A DNA stretch of 64,000 nucleotides from Planctomycetota bacterium (GCA_016709875.1 JADJLZ010000010.1:62001-126000); one strand, 5' to 3'; shown: positions 1-9,421, numbered from the stretch's first letter. Notes: generated by a model from the letters alone, not told the origin. Numbers and translations are program-made.

Positions 1-1766
1 TGTTCGTGGTCGTAGCGCTGTATCTCGCCAAGGGCGTGCTGATCCCGTTCGCCCTGGCGGTGCTGGTCAGTTTCCTGCTCGCGCCGCTCGTCTCGAGGCT
101 CGAGCGCTGGGGTTTCAACCGCGTCGCCGCGGTCGTGACCGTGGTCCTGCTCGCACTCGGTGCCTCGGGTGCGACGGGCTGGCTGCTGCTGGGCCAGGCG
201 CGCGAGGTGACGACGAAGCTCTCGGAGTACAGACGCAACATCCAGGACAAGCTCGCCACGCTGCGCGGGGCCGTCGCGAAGCCGATCGAGGCCGCTCTCC
301 AGACGGTGCAGACCCTCGGATCCGATCTCGATCCAGAGCCCGCGACGGCTCCCGCGGCGGAACCGATCCAGACCGTGCGCATCGCCGAGCCCGTGCGCGG
401 GACCTTCGGGATGCTGCGCGACACGCTGCGCCCGAACCTCGACGGACTGGTGACCGCGGCGATGGCGCTGCTCTTCGCCTTCGTGATGCTGATGCGCAGG
501 GACGATCTCGGCGACCGCTTCATCCGCATCATCGGGCACGACAGGGTGCTCGTCGCGACGCGCGGGCTGGAGGAGGCAGCGGACAAGGTCGGTACGTACC
601 TCCGGCGGCTGTTCGTACTCAACGCCCTGCACGGGGTCGTGGTCGTGATCGGCCTCACGCTGATCGGAGTGCCAAACGCCCTGCTCTGGGGACTGCTCGC
701 CGCAATCCTGCGCTTCGTCCCCTACATCGGTCCCTGGATCACGGCTACTTGCGTCGTGCTGACCGCGTTCGCGGTCTCGCCCGACTGGTCGCAACCACTG
801 CTCGCGGTTGGACTGTTCCTCGTGCTGGAAGTGCTCAGCAATCACCTCGTCGAACCATGGCTTTTCGGCTCGGGGACCGGCCTCTCGCCGCTCGCGACCG
901 TTGCGTCTGCGCTGTTCTGGACCTGGTTGTGGGGTCCAGTGGGCCTGTTGCTCTCGATCCCGCTCGCGGTTTGCCTGGTCGTGATGGGCAAGCACGTGCC
1001 CCAACTTCGATTTCTGCACCTGCTCTTCGGCGATGCGCCGGGGCTCTCGCCGCCGGCGCGCCTGTACCAGCGGCTGATCGCCGGCGAGGAGGATCAGGCC
1101 TGGCTCGTACTTCGGCCGGAACTCGAAGCGCAGACGCTCGAGGTGGTCTACGACTCCATCGTGTTGCCGGCGTTGTCGCTGGCCGAGGAAGATCGCCAGC
1201 GCGGAGCCTTCGACGAGGCGTCCGAGGCGCGCATCGAGGAGACGCTGCGGCTGTTGCTCGACGAGGCGGAAGAACTGCATGCCAGCTTCGCCTCGAAAGA
1301 GGCGTCCGCTGCTCGGCCGCCCCGGACCGGCGCACTGCGCGTCCTGTGCCTTCCCGCGCGGGGCAACGCCGACGCGCTCGCTGCCTGCATGCTGCGCCAG
1401 GTGCTCGAGGCCGACGGGGTAGAGGTCGAGAGCGCATCGACTGCGGAGCTCTCGGGCGAGACTCTCGACCTGTTCGAGTCGCGCCGCGTCGACATCGTCT
1501 GCATCTCGGCCGTCCCGCCTTCGCGCAGCCTGCACGTGCGCTACCTCTGCAAGCGGATCGCGCAGCGTTTTCCGCGCATGCCGATCATCGCGGGAATGTG
1601 GTCGCTCGAGGACAACGAGCATGCGCCCGAGGTCCGGCCTGCGATCCTCGCCGGGGTCCATGTGGTCAACTCGCTGCGTGAGGCGCGCCTGCGTGTGCGC
1701 CAGCTCGCGGAGACGGCGCGTGCCGAGAGAGCCCCCGCAGCCGCCGTCGACGTGGCGACTCCCTAG
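1..1766 (+). CDS. AI-2E/PerM family membrane transporter, 5' truncated
   Basis: Membrane protein of the AI-2E/PerM (DUF20) family, cut at its 5' end by the window edge: the frame is already open at base 3 and the first transmembrane helix is under way. Hydrophobic segments fall in the first 60 visible residues, then at about 145-165, 200-235 (with the family-typical PYIG), 240-290 and 295-325, with a charged extramembrane stretch between about 65 and 140. Roughly 240 residues follow the membrane domain, which is long for the family. The last 120 or so (from LRVLCLPARGNADALA) alternate beta and alpha like a Rossmann or B12-binding fold, but I see no DxHxxG cobalamin motif. The substrate is unknown; some relatives export AI-2 or exchange ions. 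The gene converges with the peptidase gene 20 bp away. Confidence 0.85.
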   Translation, partial: FVVVALYLAKGVLIPFALAVLVSFLLAPLVSRLERWGFNRVAAVVTVVLLALGASGATGWLLLGQAREVTTKLSEYRRNIQDKLATLRGAVAKPIEAALQTVQTLGSDLDPEPATAPAAEPIQTVRIAEPVRGTFGMLRDTLRPNLDGLVTAAMALLFAFVMLMRRDDLGDRFIRIIGHDRVLVATRGLEEAADKVGTYLRRLFVLNALHGVVVVIGLTLIGVPNALLWGLLAAILRFVPYIGPWITATCVVLTAFAVSPDWSQPLLAVGLFLVLEVLSNHLVEPWLFGSGTGLSPLATVASALFWTWLWGPVGLLLSIPLAVCLVVMGKHVPQLRFLHLLFGDAPGLSPPARLYQRLIAGEEDQAWLVLRPELEAQTLEVVYDSIVLPALSLAEEDRQRGAFDEASEARIEETLRLLLDEAEELHASFASKEASAARPPRTGALRVLCLPARGNADALAACMLRQVLEADGVEVESASTAELSGETLDLFESRRVDIVCISAVPPSRSLHVRYLCKRIAQRFPRMPIIAGMWSLEDNEHAPEVRPAILAGVHVVNSLREARLRVRQLAETARAERAPAAAVDVATP

Positions 1767-1786
1767 CGCGGCGTGAGGCTGCGCGG

Positions 1787-3472
1787 TTACTTCGCCCGCG
1801 GACCGCGCGGCGACGCGGAATCGCGCAGGACGCGCTCGTCGGGGTCGAGCACGAACTCCTTCGCCCCGTGCAGCGGGACGTTCGCGCGGCCATCCCTCAT
1901 CTCGACGCGCTGCGTCTTCTCGCCGATGCGCAACTCGACCGGCATCGGGAAGGGGAGTTCGCCGGGCGTCTCCCAGGTGAGCCGGAGTTCGTCGCCGACC
2001 ACGCTGCTCGAGAGCTTCGGCAGCTTCGCCTGGCGCAGATAGATCTCCCAAAACCAACCCAGCCTGACTCCGCTCTCCTTCTCCGCGATCGCGAGCAGCT
2101 CGTCGGTGGTCGCGAAACGGCAGGCGCGGCCGTCGGTGACCTGCTCCAGCGCCGGATCGGGGTAGGCGAAGCGCCGCAGCACGCGGAAGAAGCACTCGTC
2201 GCCGAGCAACCAGCGCAGCGAATGCATGACCCACGAGCCCTTGGTGTAGATGTCGCCGCCGGGCGAGTCCTTCCAGATCTCGCTCGTGTACATCTCGCCG
2301 CTCGAGTGCGGGTCGCGCGGCGCGAGCGCCCCGTTGTTGGCGATGCTGCGGCGCTGCTCGCTCATCACCTGGCGGTAGGCCGCGGGGCCCTTGAGCTTCT
2401 CCGCGTAGAGCGCCTGCATGTAGGTGCCGATGCCCTCGTGGATCCAGAAGTCGTTCCAGTTGCGCGCGGTGACGAGCAGGCCCCACCACTCGTGCGCCAT
2501 CTCGTGGTGCAACAGGAAGTCGAAGCCCTGCTGCGCACCCCACGGGTTGCCGCGGTAGCGATTGCCGTAGGCCGTGATCGTCTGCTGCTCCATGCCCAGG
2601 TGCGGCGTCTCGACCACGCCGTACTTGTCCGCGCGAAAGGGGTAGGGGCCGCAAGTGCTCTCGAAGAAGGCGAGGTCGAGCTTGATCTCCTCGAAGAGCC
2701 TCTTGCCCTGCTCGAGGTTCTCGGGCAGCACGTAGTACACGACCGGAAAGCGCTCGCCCGCGCTGCTCGTCAGCTCGCCCTCGATCTTGTCGTAGGGCGC
2801 GATGTCGATCGCGACCGAGTAGGCGTTGATCGGCGTGCTCACGTGCCAGTGGTAGGTGCGAGCGCCGCGCTCGTCCTTTTGCACGTCCACGAGGCGCCCG
2901 TTGCTTGCGACGACGAGCGGCTCGGGCACGCGGATGGCGATGTCCATCGAGTCGGGCTCGTCGTCGGGCTGGTCCTTGCAGGGCCACCAGATGTCCGCGC
3001 CCTCGCCCTGGCAAGTAGTCGCGATCCACGGCGCGCCGCTCGCGGTCTTCTTCCAGGTGAACCCGCCGTCCCAGGGCGCATTGGGGGCCTCGCGCGGAAT
3101 GCCCGAGTAGGCGACGACGAGCTCGAAGTCCGCGCCCGGACTTTGCAGTTCCTTGATCCCGCGCACGCGGATGCGGCCGGGCTCACGCGTGAACGCGAGC
3201 GGCGCCTTGCCGCGCGTGACGGCGCTCACCGTGAGCCGGTCGTCGAGGTCGAGCAGGATCGAGTCGCTCTTCTCGAGCACGCGCGCGCGCATCAGGAGCG
3301 TGCCGGAGATCGAGTGCTTGGCCGGATCGACGTCCAGCGCGAGGTCGTAGTGCAGCACGTCGTAGCAGCGCTGCTCGGCAGGCGGCGGCGTGCCCGAGTC
3401 CAGGCGCGGCTCCTGCAAAGCGGGCATCAAGAGGGCGACCAGCGCGGGCATCAGCGTCGTGCAACCGATCAT
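1787..3472 (-). CDS. M1 family zinc metallopeptidase (aminopeptidase N-like), secreted
   Basis: Secreted metallopeptidase of family M1, which removes N-terminal residues from peptides. The zinc site is clear: HEMAH (about 2489-2503) followed 18 residues later by the third ligand in WIHEG. The substrate-recognition GxMEN motif appears as the GMEQQ variant. The N-terminal half is a beta-rich M1 domain (YHWHVSTPINAYSVAIDIAPY is typical of it). The frame stays open upstream to 3538, but Met at 3472 (MIGCTTLMPALVALLMPA) directly begins a signal-peptide-like stretch and is the better start, giving 561 residues. That is shorter than full aminopeptidase N because the long C-terminal ERAP domain is absent. 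It is divergent to the TonB receptor gene and shares its 187-bp upstream region. Confidence 0.9.
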   Translation of the reverse strand: MIGCTTLMPALVALLMPALQEPRLDSGTPPPAEQRCYDVLHYDLALDVDPAKHSISGTLLMRARVLEKSDSILLDLDDRLTVSAVTRGKAPLAFTREPGRIRVRGIKELQSPGADFELVVAYSGIPREAPNAPWDGGFTWKKTASGAPWIATTCQGEGADIWWPCKDQPDDEPDSMDIAIRVPEPLVVASNGRLVDVQKDERGARTYHWHVSTPINAYSVAIDIAPYDKIEGELTSSAGERFPVVYYVLPENLEQGKRLFEEIKLDLAFFESTCGPYPFRADKYGVVETPHLGMEQQTITAYGNRYRGNPWGAQQGFDFLLHHEMAHEWWGLLVTARNWNDFWIHEGIGTYMQALYAEKLKGPAAYRQVMSEQRRSIANNGALAPRDPHSSGEMYTSEIWKDSPGGDIYTKGSWVMHSLRWLLGDECFFRVLRRFAYPDPALEQVTDGRACRFATTDELLAIAEKESGVRLGWFWEIYLRQAKLPKLSSSVVGDELRLTWETPGELPFPMPVELRIGEKTQRVEMRDGRANVPLHGAKEFVLDPDERVLRDSASPRGPRAK

Positions 3473-3538
3473 CGTGCTCGCCTCCGCGAGTCGACGGATC
3501 GTCCCCGGCTCTTTGCACGGCGTCAAGCCCGGCTTCAC

Positions 3539-3659
3539 GCACGGCGCACTTCACGTTCACGCGATGGCAACAAAGCGCTCTTAACGTTCGCGCCCGTTCG
3601 AGAACTCGTGCACGTGAAGACCGAGCGCCAGTACCCCCCCTCCGCTGACTAGGCCAACC
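3539..3659. promoter_or_regulatory. Divergent intergenic region with imperfect inverted repeat
   Basis: Spacer between the divergent peptidase and TonB-receptor genes. It holds two 15-base arms, 3549-3563 (cttcacgttcacgcg) and 3605-3619 (ctcgtgcacgtgaag), which are reverse complements at 13 of 15 positions and about 56 bp apart centre to centre. That spacing could suit a dimeric regulator binding both sites. I see no convincing -35/-10 pair. The operator role is inferred. Confidence 0.35.
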
Positions 3660-6600
3660 GTGCTGGGCTGGACATCTCTATGTTGGATCGCGATCACAGC
3701 CATGCTGTCGCCTAGCGCTGTCGCGCCGGCGCAGCAGCCGCCGGGATCGATCCGCGGGAACGTGAGCGACAAGGACTTCGACGTCCCCCTCGCGAACGTG
3801 CAGGTGCTCGCGCTCGAGAGCGGTCAGAAGGTGCTGAGCGGCGAACAGGGCAGCTACGTGCTGCCCGAGGTCCAGCCCGGGACCTACACGCTCGTCTTCA
3901 CCAAGGACGGCTACACGAAGTTCGTGCGCGCAGGCGTGCTGGTCCAGTCCGGCAAGCTCACCGACCTCGACGTCGAGCTCACCGGCGAATTCACCGACAT
4001 GGAGGAGTTCGTCGTGCAGGATCTCCTGCAGTTCGGCGCCGGATCGGAGGCAGCGCTGCTGCAGATGCGCTTCGACAGCCCTGCGTTGCTCGACTCGATC
4101 GGATCGGACCTGATGAGCCGCGCGGGAGCGGGCGACGCGGCCAGCGCGCTGCGCCTGGTCGCCGGCGCTTCCGTGCAGGGCGGCAAATTCGCGGTGATCC
4201 GCGGCCTGCCCGACCGCTACGTCAGCTCGCAGATGAACGGCGTGCGTCTGCCCTCGGCCGACGAGGACAAGCGCGCGGTCGAGCTCGACCAGTTCCCCGC
4301 GACCGTGCTCGAGAGCATCCAGGTCTCGAAGACCTTCACGCCCGACCAGCAGGGCGACGCCTCGGGCGGCGCGGTCAACGTGCGCCTCAAGGGCATCCCG
4401 AGCGAGTACATCTTCCAGCTCAAAGCGCAGACGAGCTACAACTCGCAGGTCACCGGCGCGTCGAACTTCCTCACCTACAAGGGCGGCGGGCTCGACTTCT
4501 GGGGCCGCGACGACGGCGGGCGCGACATCCAGACCGGCAACATCGGCGGCAACTGGTCGGGCGCCGTGGGTGTCGAGCGCACCAGCGCGCCGGTCGACTA
4601 CAAGTGGTCGATCGCCTACGGCAACCGCACCGAGATCGGCGGCGGAGTACGTCTGGGCGGATACGCGAGCCTCTTCTACGAGCGCGACAGCACGCACGAC
4701 GACAACCGGCGCGACGACTCCTACTGGGTCGAGAACCCCGGCGGGGGAATGGTCCCGCAGACCGTGCAGGGCTCGTCCACGGGCGGCGACTTCAAGACCG
4801 CGCTCTTCGACATCCAGCGCAGTACGCAGTCGGTGCAGCTGGGCGGCCTGGGCATCCTGGGACTCGAGACCGACGAGCAGTCGATCGCGCTGACTACGCT
4901 CTACACGCGCAACACCGAGGACTCGGCCACGCTGGCGCAGGACACGCGCGGCAAGGCCTATTTCTTCCCCGGCTACGACGTGAACGACTCGCAGAGCGCG
5001 GGCAACCTGCCCTCGAACATCGACACGGCGCCGTACCTGCGCCTGGAGACGCTGCAGTACACCGAGCGCACGACGGGCACGCTGCAGCTCAACGGCAAGC
5101 ACAAGCTCTCGAGCGGGGATTCGGACGTGGGCGGCGTGCTGAAGATGAAGGCGCCCGAGCTCTCTTGGACGCTCTCGCACAGCACGGCCGACCTGAACCA
5201 GCCCGACAAGCGCCAGTTCGGCGCGCTCTGGCACGCGGCCTCGTACCACGCCGGCGTCCCGCCCTTCACCGATCCGTTCACCGATCCGCCGATCTGGCTG
5301 CCCTACAAGCCGGGTGCGAACTTCAACTTCGGCAACCTGCAGCGCATCTGGAAGGACATCGGCGAGGACAGCGATCAGGTCTCGCTCAACCTCGAGCTGC
5401 CCTTCGAGCAGTGGAACGACCGCAAGGGCTCGCTCAAGCTCGGGTTCTTCGACGACTCGCTGCACCGCGAGTACGACCAGCACTCCTTCGGCAACTTCGG
5501 CGACGCGGGCTCGTTCCTCGGCGACTGGAGCCAGGACTGGGCCGATACCTTCCCCTCCGAGAACCACCCGATCACCGAGTCGACCTACGACGTCAACTAC
5601 CGCGGCAAGCAGCAGGTCAGCGCCTGGTACAGCATGCTCGACATGCCGGTCTCGAGCGCGCTCACGGTCACCGGCGGCGCGCGCTTCGAGACCACGACGA
5701 TCGGCATCGTGAACATTCCCGGCCCGGACGCGACCTGGTATCCGCCCGGCACCGACGTTCCCGTCGCGCTCAATCCCGGCGACGCCGACGTGACCTACCG
5801 CCAGAGCGACGTCCTGCCCGCGCTCGCGCTGAGCTTCGTGCCGGCGAAGGACCTCACGCTGCGCGCCTCCTACAGCCAGACCGTTGCGCACCAGACCTTC
5901 AAGGAGATCACGCCGATCGCCCAGCAGGAGTTCCTCGGCGGCCCGGTCTTCATCGGCAATCCCGACCTGCGCATGAGCGCGCTGGAGAACTACGACCTGC
6001 GCGCGGACTACGTGCCCTACGAGGGCGGCCTGTGGTCGGTCTCCTGGTTCCAGAAGAACATCACCGACACGATCGAGTACGTGCAGCGGGTCGCGAACTC
6101 CGTCACGTTCACGACGCCGGTCAACTATCCCAAGGGCAAGCTCTACGGCTACGAGTTCGAGGTGCGCCAGGACCTCGAGCACGCGTGGTCCGCGCTGCAC
6201 GGCCTCTCGGCCGGCGCGAACGCGACCTTCATCCACTCGCGCGCGACGCTGCCCGAGAGCGAGGCCGACGGTTTCAGCGATCCGGGGATCCTGGCGCCTA
6301 TGGCGACACGCGACATGACCGACGCGCCGGAGCACCTCTACAACCTCTTCCTCACCTACGACTTCACCGACGTCGACACGCAGGTCTCGCTCTTCTACAC
6401 GATCCAGGGCGACACGCTCGTCGCGGGCGCGGGCGAGGCGCTCGGCAACTTCGTGCCGAACCTGTACGCCAAGGAATACGACACGCTCAACCTGAGCCTG
6501 ACGCACGGCTTCGGCAAGAACATCAAGCTCGGATTCCAGGCCAAGAACCTGACCAATCCGAGCATCGAGGAGGTCTACCGCTCGTCGTACATCGGCAGCG

Positions 6601-6665
6601 ATGTGACCAAGACCTCCTACACCAAGGGCATCGAGCTCTCGCTCGGTCTCACGCTCTCCTTCTGA
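3660..6665 (+). CDS. TonB-dependent outer-membrane receptor with N-terminal CarboxypepD_reg-like domain
   Basis: Outer-membrane gated channel for TonB-energised uptake, 1001 residues. It begins with a signal peptide ending near VAPAQQ, then a carboxypeptidase-regulatory-like domain (about residues 32-112: GSIRGNVSDKDF through GKLTDLDVELTG), a plug domain (about 118-250, with FAVIRGLPDRYVSSQMNG and a GDASGGAVNV segment), and a large beta-barrel ending in the terminal phenylalanine typical of outer-membrane proteins (LGLTLSF). The start is GTG at 3660; a second possible start is ATG 14 codons later. It is the first gene of a same-strand cluster with DUF3450, ExbB, ExbD, TonB and TPR genes, so it is probably the dedicated client of that motor. 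The ligand cannot be told; no siderophore or haem gene lies nearby. Confidence 0.92.
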   Translation: MLGWTSLCWIAITAMLSPSAVAPAQQPPGSIRGNVSDKDFDVPLANVQVLALESGQKVLSGEQGSYVLPEVQPGTYTLVFTKDGYTKFVRAGVLVQSGKLTDLDVELTGEFTDMEEFVVQDLLQFGAGSEAALLQMRFDSPALLDSIGSDLMSRAGAGDAASALRLVAGASVQGGKFAVIRGLPDRYVSSQMNGVRLPSADEDKRAVELDQFPATVLESIQVSKTFTPDQQGDASGGAVNVRLKGIPSEYIFQLKAQTSYNSQVTGASNFLTYKGGGLDFWGRDDGGRDIQTGNIGGNWSGAVGVERTSAPVDYKWSIAYGNRTEIGGGVRLGGYASLFYERDSTHDDNRRDDSYWVENPGGGMVPQTVQGSSTGGDFKTALFDIQRSTQSVQLGGLGILGLETDEQSIALTTLYTRNTEDSATLAQDTRGKAYFFPGYDVNDSQSAGNLPSNIDTAPYLRLETLQYTERTTGTLQLNGKHKLSSGDSDVGGVLKMKAPELSWTLSHSTADLNQPDKRQFGALWHAASYHAGVPPFTDPFTDPPIWLPYKPGANFNFGNLQRIWKDIGEDSDQVSLNLELPFEQWNDRKGSLKLGFFDDSLHREYDQHSFGNFGDAGSFLGDWSQDWADTFPSENHPITESTYDVNYRGKQQVSAWYSMLDMPVSSALTVTGGARFETTTIGIVNIPGPDATWYPPGTDVPVALNPGDADVTYRQSDVLPALALSFVPAKDLTLRASYSQTVAHQTFKEITPIAQQEFLGGPVFIGNPDLRMSALENYDLRADYVPYEGGLWSVSWFQKNITDTIEYVQRVANSVTFTTPVNYPKGKLYGYEFEVRQDLEHAWSALHGLSAGANATFIHSRATLPESEADGFSDPGILAPMATRDMTDAPEHLYNLFLTYDFTDVDTQVSLFYTIQGDTLVAGAGEALGNFVPNLYAKEYDTLNLSLTHGFGKNIKLGFQAKNLTNPSIEEVYRSSYIGSDVTKTSYTKGIELSLGLTLSF

Positions 6666-6864
6666 GGACGCCTGTCCCCAAGACTCCCATGACACGAAGC
6701 GCTCGACATCTTTTCACGAGACGACAACTGCGCGGGACGAACCGCGCGACGCGTTCGCCTGCGCACTGGCGGGCCCTTTCGCCGGAAGCCGGCCGGCGGA
6801 TCCGCTGCAGGACGCCGCGGCAAGGGCCGGGACCCCGCAGCAACTCGAGGAGACGCGGCTCTCG

Positions 6865-7530
6865 ATGAGCAAGTGGATCGAAACGCAGCAGATCATCTCG
6901 AAGGAGCGCAACGAGTGGCAGCAGGGCAAGGAGATCCTCGTCTCGCGCCTCGAACTGGTGCGCAACGAGGCGATCGGCCTGGACCAGGCCATCCGCAGCG
7001 CGCAGGCGCAGATCGCCGACGCGCAGGTGAAGCAGGACGAACTGCTCGCTGAGCGCGCCAAGCTCGACGAAGTCGCCGCGCGGCTCACGCAAGGGGTCGA
7101 GGCGCAAGAGCAGCGCCTGCGCACGCTCTTTCCCGAGCTGCCCGAGCCGCTGCAGAAGAAGCTCCAGCCGCTCTTCCAGCGCATGCCGACCGACGACGCC
7201 GCCAAGGCGCGCGTCTCGATCGCGGAACGCTTCCAGAACGTGCTCGGCATGCTGGGCGAGATCAACCGCGCGAGCACCGACATCAGCGTCAACTTCGAGG
7301 TGCACACGCTCTCCGACGGCAAGCCCTCGGAGGTCAAGGCGATCTACGTCGGCCTCGCGCAGGCCTACTACGTCAACGCCAACGGCGAAGCCGGCATCGG
7401 CCACCCCACGCCGCAAGGCTGGAAGTGGGAACCCTCGAAGAGCATCGCGGACAACGTGCTGATGACGCTCGAGATCCTGGAAGGCAAGCACTCGCCCGAA
7501 TTCGTCCCGCTCCCGGTGAAGCTCCCATGA
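6865..7530 (+). CDS. DUF3450 family protein (TonB-system accessory)
   Basis: Coiled-coil periplasmic-type protein of the DUF3450 family, found with TtpC-type TonB systems in Vibrio and Shewanella. The first 110 residues are heptad-rich helix (QGKEILVSRLELVRNEA, then AQVKQDELLAERAKLDEVAA); the C-terminal part carries the family signature VGLAQAYYVN followed by GWKWEP. Its exact job is unknown; in known clusters it sits beside the ExbB-like TtpC. The given ATG yields 221 residues and no signal peptide, although family members are usually about 250 with one. Upstream in the same frame the sequence still looks coding (DAFACALAGPFAG, then ADPLQDAAA), but no ATG, GTG or TTG precedes it, so the true start is unclear. 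Its stop overlaps the next start (ATGA). Confidence 0.8.
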   Translation: MSKWIETQQIISKERNEWQQGKEILVSRLELVRNEAIGLDQAIRSAQAQIADAQVKQDELLAERAKLDEVAARLTQGVEAQEQRLRTLFPELPEPLQKKLQPLFQRMPTDDAAKARVSIAERFQNVLGMLGEINRASTDISVNFEVHTLSDGKPSEVKAIYVGLAQAYYVNANGEAGIGHPTPQGWKWEPSKSIADNVLMTLEILEGKHSPEFVPLPVKLP

Positions 7531-8996
7531 AAGCACTCACGACACTCCTCTCTCTCGTCACTCTCGCCCTCTGCGCGCAGGCGCAGCAGCCCGCGGCGCC
7601 GGAGACCCTGAGCCAGCTCTCGCGCGCCGCCGAGAAGCAGCTCCAGGACAGCATCCAGGAGCTCGGCCACCTGCGCGAAGAGATCGCGCAGGAGAAGCTG
7701 CCGCTCGCGCAGGACCTCACGGGCCTCGAAGAGCAGATCACGCGTCGCCGCCGCGACAGCGAGGTGGTCACGCGCGAGCTCGACGCGGGCAGCCTCGAAC
7801 TCGCCGGGATCAAGACGGCGATGAAGGCGCGCCACGACGAGCTCGACTACTGCGCCAACCTGCTCGACGAGTACGCGCACACCTTCGAGTCCAAGCTCGG
7901 CGTGTGCGAGCTGCAGCGCTACAGCGGCGAGATCGAACTCGCCAAGCAGGCGACCGAGAACACGGCACTCTCGATGACCGAGAAGTTCGAGCGCCAGCTG
8001 GCCGTGGCGGACGTCTCGATCCAGCGCGCCTTCGACTGCCTGGGCGGCCTGCGCTTCCCCGGCGTGGGCGTCGACATGCAGGGTCGCGTCGCCGAGGGAA
8101 TCTTCGCGATCATCGGCCCGGTCGCGATCTTCCGCGCCGAAGGCGGAACCGCGGGCATCGTCGTGCCGCAGACCGGTTCGGAGAAGCCGCTGATCCGCCC
8201 GCTCGAGGGCCCGCTGCAGGCGGGACTCGCGGCGCTCGTCGCGACCGGCGACGGACTCCTGCCGCTCGATCCCTCGCGCGGTGGCGCGCTCAAGGCACTC
8301 GTGCAGCGCACGAACCTGATCCACATCTTCCAGAAGGGCGGCCCGATCATGTGGCCGCTCCTGTGCGCCTCGATCCTGGCCTTCGGGACCGTGATCGAAC
8401 GCCTCTTCTTCCTCGTGAACGAGCGTCGCAAGCGCGACCGCGCATCCCTCGAGCAGCTCTTCACCGAGGTCGAGCGCGGCGACAGCGCCGCGGCGATCCG
8501 CACCAGCAAGCAGTCGAAATTCTACGTCGTGCGCACGCTCGGCTACGCGCTCGAGCACAAGGAGCACAGCCTCGCGAACGCGCTGGTCTACGCGCAGGGC
8601 GAGGAACTCAAGCGCTTCCGGCGCGGGATCCCGATCCTCGACACGGTCATCACGCTCGCGCCGCTCTTGGGCCTGCTCGGCACGGTCACGGGCATGATGG
8701 GATCGTTCCAGCTGATCGGCGGGGATCTCAACTCGCCGGGCGCGATCACGGGCGGCATCGCCGAGGCGCTGATCGCCACGGCCTTCGGCCTGGGCATCGC
8801 GATCACGGCGCTGATCCCGTTCAACTTCCTCAACACCAAGCTCGAGGAGGCCGGCCAGGAGATCGAATCGGCTGCCAAGCAGCTCGAACTCGTCGTGCGC
8901 GGCCAGGAGTCGCGCGAAGTCGTGCTCATGCCGGGCCACCGGCACGAGAAGGACAAGGGCCACGTCCCCGAGGCCGTCGGCGCGGGGAAGGAGTGA
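7527..8996 (+). CDS. MotA/TolQ/ExbB proton-channel protein with N-terminal coiled-coil extension (TtpC-like)
   Basis: Proton-channel subunit of the TonB motor, 489 residues. A signal peptide (LLSLVTLALCAQA) is followed by about 240 residues of periplasmic domain, coiled coil at about 25-95. The ExbB core comes next: transmembrane segments at about 271-292, 372-392 (LAPLLGLLGTVTGMM) and 408-430 (AEALIATAFGLGIAITAL). The middle one has the family GLLGTVxGM signature. The layout matches TtpC of the Vibrio TonB2 system. There a second, short ExbB is also encoded; here none exists, so this protein must supply the channel alone or borrow one from elsewhere. It starts inside the stop of the DUF3450 gene (ATGA) and ends 2 bp before exbD, which implies tight co-translation. 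Confidence 0.9.
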   Translation: MKALTTLLSLVTLALCAQAQQPAAPETLSQLSRAAEKQLQDSIQELGHLREEIAQEKLPLAQDLTGLEEQITRRRRDSEVVTRELDAGSLELAGIKTAMKARHDELDYCANLLDEYAHTFESKLGVCELQRYSGEIELAKQATENTALSMTEKFERQLAVADVSIQRAFDCLGGLRFPGVGVDMQGRVAEGIFAIIGPVAIFRAEGGTAGIVVPQTGSEKPLIRPLEGPLQAGLAALVATGDGLLPLDPSRGGALKALVQRTNLIHIFQKGGPIMWPLLCASILAFGTVIERLFFLVNERRKRDRASLEQLFTEVERGDSAAAIRTSKQSKFYVVRTLGYALEHKEHSLANALVYAQGEELKRFRRGIPILDTVITLAPLLGLLGTVTGMMGSFQLIGGDLNSPGAITGGIAEALIATAFGLGIAITALIPFNFLNTKLEEAGQEIESAAKQLELVVRGQESREVVLMPGHRHEKDKGHVPEAVGAGKE

Positions 8997-8998
8997 GC

Positions 8999-9421
8999 AT
9001 GCACGGTTCCTCCGCGAGCGGCGGCCGCAAGCGCGCGCGCATCGAGATCATCCCGCTCATCGACATCATCTTCTTCCTGCTCGCGACCTTCATCATGGTC
9101 TCGCTGAGCATGACGAAGAACCAGGGCGTGCAGGTCGCGCTGCCGAGCGCGTCGAGCGCCGCCTCCCTGGGCGACCAGCAGGAGATGGAGAAGGCCGTCA
9201 CGCTCAGCGTCAACGACAAGGGCGAGGTCTACTTCAACAAGGAGAAGATCACGCTCGCGCAGCTCCCGTTGCGCCTGCAGGTGGTCAAGGCGGCCTCGAA
9301 GGATCCCAAGGTGATCATCAACAGCGACGCGGGCGCCTACTTCAAGACCGTCGTCGCCGTGCTCGACGAGGTGCGCAAGGTCGGCATCGCCAAGGTCGGG
9401 ATCAACACGGACAAGCGATGA
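8999..9421 (+). CDS. exbD: ExbD/TolR biopolymer transport protein
   Basis: Single-span inner-membrane subunit of the TonB motor, 140 residues. After a short basic cytoplasmic tail (GGRKRARIEIIPL) the transmembrane helix carries the conserved proton-path aspartate (PLIDIIFFLLATFIM, Asp22). The periplasmic part (about 40-140) is the ExbD/TolR domain, including VIINSDAGAYFKTVVAVLDE. It lies directly between the ExbB-like gene and tonB, and its stop overlaps the tonB start (ATGA at 9418). It is expected to form the channel complex with the upstream protein. Confidence 0.93.
   Translation: MHGSSASGGRKRARIEIIPLIDIIFFLLATFIMVSLSMTKNQGVQVALPSASSAASLGDQQEMEKAVTLSVNDKGEVYFNKEKITLAQLPLRLQVVKAASKDPKVIINSDAGAYFKTVVAVLDEVRKVGIAKVGINTDKR

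Noticed and set aside
2580..2630. GMEQQ instead of GAMEN in the M1 peptidase as a defect
   Set aside because: The Met-Glu core is kept, the zinc site is complete, and relatives with GMEHQ-type motifs are known to me, so this is a normal variant.
3678..6695. A 1005-codon open frame opposite the TonB receptor gene
   Set aside because: It is Arg/Val/Leu-rich and has no domain pattern; it is the antisense shadow of a GC-rich gene.
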